A stretch of DNA of 52,835 nt, from the NCBI GenBank assembly GCA_937888735.1, contig CALASN010000008.1, positions 1-52,835 on the forward strand, written 5' to 3'. Position 1 is the stretch's first letter. Every line of letters begins with the position of its first letter. The stretch comes from UBA5499 sp002426275. GTDB taxonomy: Bacteria; Bacillota; DTU084. Shown here piece by piece: positions 50,388 through 52,835 of the stretch. A program made the translations under genes and the position numbers. Under the pieces are notes generated by a model, which saw nothing but the letters and a program-made list of their open reading frames with translations, did no database searches and was not told the DNA's origin.

Positions 50388-52460
50388 CTACTTACAAAAT
50401 TCAAGCGGGCAAAAAGCTTTGGCAAAGATTTTCACGCCATACGCGCCAAAGGAGACGGTTATGGTATCTTCATCTTCCGCCTCAACGAAACCCACACCGT
50501 ATTTCGGGTGAGCCACTTTTCTCTTCACGTTTTCGTTTGGAGCGTTAGCTTTAGCCGCCGGCTGTAAGGCCAAGGGATCTGCCAGCTCCGCTTTACGATT
50601 TTCCAAGATCGAGCGGCGATATGCCTGCAAGTCTGCATGTCCCGAAGCAGCGGCATCTTTAACAAGCAAATGCTCGGGGATCATGGAAAGATAGCCGCTC
50701 TCTCCGGGCAGGACGCGAGGATTGCCTGGATTCGTATAATATGAAAGTTCCAGATAATCCCTAGCCCTCGTGATCCCGACAAAGAACAGACGCTTTTCTT
50801 CCTCCAGGTCGCGCCGACCGCGGTCTTTGTCAGCACGCAATGGGATCAAGCCGTAGTTGACGCCGATGATGAAAACATATCGAAATTCCAGACCTTTGCA
50901 TGAATGAAGCGTCATCAGCTTAATCGCATCTGCAGACTGCTCCGCTTCCGCAAAGAAATTTGTTCCGTAAAGCGCCGCTGAATTAAGAAAACCCCTCAAA
51001 CCGGACAAGAAATCCTGAGCGCTTTTCACCAGATATTCCTCAAATTTGTCGAGGAAAGCGAGAAGATAATCCTTATTCTCCTGAAAAGAAACGGAAGTGG
51101 GCGCGAGATAGCCGTCCAGTCCAAAATAGTCGTAGATTTCTCCTGCCGCTTTGCCGCTCTTCGCCCAGTGGGAAAAATTCCTGGCTTTGGAATAAAGGAC
51201 AGAGCCGCGGCCGGTAGCCAGCGCCTCTCGAACCTGCCTTTGGGTCAGCCCTTCTCCGAACTGATGATCCATAAGTACCCAGTAGAGGCTATTCCGATCT
51301 GCCTGGTTGACGGAAGCGCTCAAAAGATGAAAGAGCCATTGTAAAGGCGGCAGATCCTTCAGCGTTTTGCGCACCGACACCGTAAAGGGAATCCCTTTGC
51401 GACGAAAGGCTTCCTCCAGCGTTTCGGACTGCCTGCGCATTCGATAAAACACGGCAATCTCCTGCCACGGAGCTCCGGCTTCATGCAGCCGCGCCATTTT
51501 ATCCGCCAGATAGTCAGCTTCCTGAAAGGGGTTGTAATGATTTCGAACGACAATGCCGGAGCCCGGCTCGCGGACCCCGGTCAATTCGCAGCGCTCCTCA
51601 AGGAAACATTTAGCCGCATCCAATATCGTAGCGCTTGAGCGATAATTGAGAGATAAAGAAAATTCTTTGGCCTGGCATTCTCGTTTGAATTTTGCAAAAA
51701 CATTCTGGCTGCCGCCGCGCCAACTGTAAATTATCTGATTGGGGTCCCCCACGGCAAAAAGTCTCGTCGCCTCCGAAGCCAGGGCTTGGATCAGAGCCAG
51801 CTGAGAACCGTCACAGTCTTGAAACTCGTCGATAATGATCCATTTGGGGGACCAGTCCCCCTTTTTCAGCAAGCGCGTGGCATTGTAAATCAGGTCGTCA
51901 AAATCCATTTGATTTTGCCGTTTTTTTTCCAGCGCAATGAAATCGCATAACCTGCCGATATCGTCTTCCAGTTTCATAACGCCGTAAAGCGTCTGGCCAG
52001 ACCGATATGCTTCCAAGCGTTTTGTCAATTTCTTTTGGTATTTGATCCGCAGTCCGTGTTCCGCGATCAGCCTTTCGGCCATTTCCACTTCTTCGTCGGG
52101 AGCCAGAACGGAAAAATCCGCAGTATACCCGAGTTCTGCAACCGGAAGGATAGTTTGCAGCATCTTCATGGCCACGCTGTGAAAAGTCCCAAACCATGGC
52201 ATATCTTCATCGCCGGCGTCTGGATCAGCTGCGATCATCCTGTTTTTGATTTCGCTCGCTGCCTTATTGGTAAAAGTGAGCACAACCATATCAGCTAGCG
52301 GAATCTGCCGCTGAAGATGCTGATACAAAACTTTGGCGATCAGGACCGTCGTCTTTCCGCTCCCCACATTGGCGTTCACGAGAGCAGCTCGACTTTCATC
52401 CAGCACAGCCTGGCTCTGCTCTGCATTCAATTTTTGCAAAAGATTATCTATTTGGCTCAA
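50388..52460 (-). CDS. UvrD/PcrA-like superfamily 1 DNA helicase
   Basis: 690 residues. All SF1A motifs are visible: ANVGSGKTTVLIAK (Walker A), LTFTNKAASEI (Ia), IIIDEFQDCDGSQ (II), AVGDPNQIIYSWRGG (III), LNYRSSATI (IV), LHSCKGLEFRYVFI (V), FVGITRARDYLEL (VI). The C-terminus has a PcrA-like Tudor segment (VKRKVAHPKYGVGFVEAE). It translocates 3'-5' on single-stranded DNA and probably acts in repair or replication restart. A TTG start overlaps the stop of the upstream gene (TTGA) after AGGAGA, implying coupling. Confidence 0.93.
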   Translation of the reverse strand: MSQIDNLLQKLNAEQSQAVLDESRAALVNANVGSGKTTVLIAKVLYQHLQRQIPLADMVVLTFTNKAASEIKNRMIAADPDAGDEDMPWFGTFHSVAMKMLQTILPVAELGYTADFSVLAPDEEVEMAERLIAEHGLRIKYQKKLTKRLEAYRSGQTLYGVMKLEDDIGRLCDFIALEKKRQNQMDFDDLIYNATRLLKKGDWSPKWIIIDEFQDCDGSQLALIQALASEATRLFAVGDPNQIIYSWRGGSQNVFAKFKRECQAKEFSLSLNYRSSATILDAAKCFLEERCELTGVREPGSGIVVRNHYNPFQEADYLADKMARLHEAGAPWQEIAVFYRMRRQSETLEEAFRRKGIPFTVSVRKTLKDLPPLQWLFHLLSASVNQADRNSLYWVLMDHQFGEGLTQRQVREALATGRGSVLYSKARNFSHWAKSGKAAGEIYDYFGLDGYLAPTSVSFQENKDYLLAFLDKFEEYLVKSAQDFLSGLRGFLNSAALYGTNFFAEAEQSADAIKLMTLHSCKGLEFRYVFIIGVNYGLIPLRADKDRGRRDLEEEKRLFFVGITRARDYLELSYYTNPGNPRVLPGESGYLSMIPEHLLVKDAAASGHADLQAYRRSILENRKAELADPLALQPAAKANAPNENVKRKVAHPKYGVGFVEAEDEDTITVSFGAYGVKIFAKAFCPLEFCK

Positions 52461-52835
52461 TTATTTCTCCTACCTGTTAGATCCGTATACATCTTTGCAA
52501 TTTTTGCATTAGCTTGGGCGTCGCCTTCCTCGGGGCACTGGTAGTCAATGTGAAAAGAGGAAGGCGTCGCCACATACTGCCGAATCAAATTCCGGAGGCT
52601 CACACGGTTCTCCTCGTCCGTCAGCCAGTCTCTGTAAAATCCATTTTGCAGCTGCAGGATGAGACGACTGCCTTGAACTTCAACCGCCGGAATGCCGGCC
52701 AAGAAACGGCTCAGATATTCGCTGGTGGAGAGGATAAAAGCGCGGAACTCATCCCACCGTTCGGGCAGGGACTCTAGCTGAAATCTACCCTGAAAATAAA
52801 ACATCTTAAAAGGGCAATAAGAAACCAGACCGACA
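52457..52835 (-). CDS. partial gene, possibly a DnaX (tau) C-terminal-like domain
   Basis: The frame is open to the right edge, so the gene is cut off by the window. Visible residues (SLPERWDEFRAFILSTSEYLSRFLAG, VEVQGSRLILQLQNGFYRDWL, SLRNLIRQYVA, SFHIDYQC) resemble the C-terminal domain of DNA polymerase III gamma/tau: a helix beginning with W, then a VEV-x-L-x-L-x-F strand pair. An internal ATG (52804) has no ribosome site. It is coupled to the helicase by a TTGA overlap. The assignment is tentative. Confidence 0.5.
   Translation of the reverse strand, partial: VGLVSYCPFKMFYFQGRFQLESLPERWDEFRAFILSTSEYLSRFLAGIPAVEVQGSRLILQLQNGFYRDWLTDEENRVSLRNLIRQYVATPSSFHIDYQCPEEGDAQANAKIAKMYTDLTGRRNN

Overview
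The window looks like chromosomal DNA of a motile, polysaccharide-degrading anaerobe-type bacterium with an outer membrane. Outer-membrane evidence: a porin-like protein ending in Phe, two large barrel-like proteins ending in Phe, and a PorV/UPF0164-like protein. These sit beside Firmicutes-style features: strong AGGAGG ribosome sites, LacI regulators, a CheD-containing chemotaxis set and a PcrA-type helicase. A diderm Firmicute (Limnochordia/Hydrogenispora-like) is my best guess. This is inference; no rRNA or tRNA gene is visible to test it.

Layout. 1-1766 (+): an arginase-fold protein and a D12-class adenine DNA methyltransferase behind an extended -10 promoter. 1767-19015 (-): a saccharolytic locus. 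A LacI regulator behind a consensus promoter is followed by an orphan sugar-binding protein, a secreted agarase-like glycoside hydrolase, a giant multidomain surface protein, a PorV-like protein, two paralogous outer-membrane proteins, a GH130 phosphorylase and a broken MGH/GH63-like glycosidase. 19283-37301 (-): a tightly overlapping uronate operon that starts at a perfect LacI-type operator and ends at a strong terminator. Its order is KDG kinase, KDPG aldolase, LacI, DHOD-like/ferredoxin protein, FAD flavoprotein, DUF362-TIM barrel fusion, a decayed ORF, Gfo/Idh oxidoreductase, Zn-alcohol dehydrogenase, broken heparinase II/III, toroid protein, DUF2264, ThuA and a lyase-like toroid protein. 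37378-38433: an orphan ORF with a structured leader and a 27-bp repeat shared with the window's left edge, then an Rrf2 regulator. 38564-47391 (-): chemotaxis operon cheA-cheW-mcp-cheR-cheB(broken)-cheD plus a PAS/GGDEF/HD-GYP protein, with a sigma-28-like promoter. 47533-48890: a porin-like gene. 49381-52835 (-): a short MNT nucleotidyltransferase, a DUF5131 protein, a UvrD/PcrA helicase and a partial gene.

How it fits together. The left locus probably binds and cuts a glycan at the cell surface and phosphorolyses the products. The second operon probably turns unsaturated uronate sugars into 2-keto-3-deoxygluconate, then KDPG, then pyruvate and glyceraldehyde-3-phosphate. Several carbohydrate genes and cheB are broken by in-frame stops or frameshifts while their neighbours are intact, so local gene decay (or clustered sequencing error) is a theme of this window.

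Most novel-looking items: the outer-membrane glycan locus without SusC/D, whose surface protein carries a FlgD/T9SS-like C-terminal domain next to a PorV-like gene; the flavin/Fe-S trio inside the uronate operon; and the 27-bp repeat whose two copies differ only at synonymous positions.
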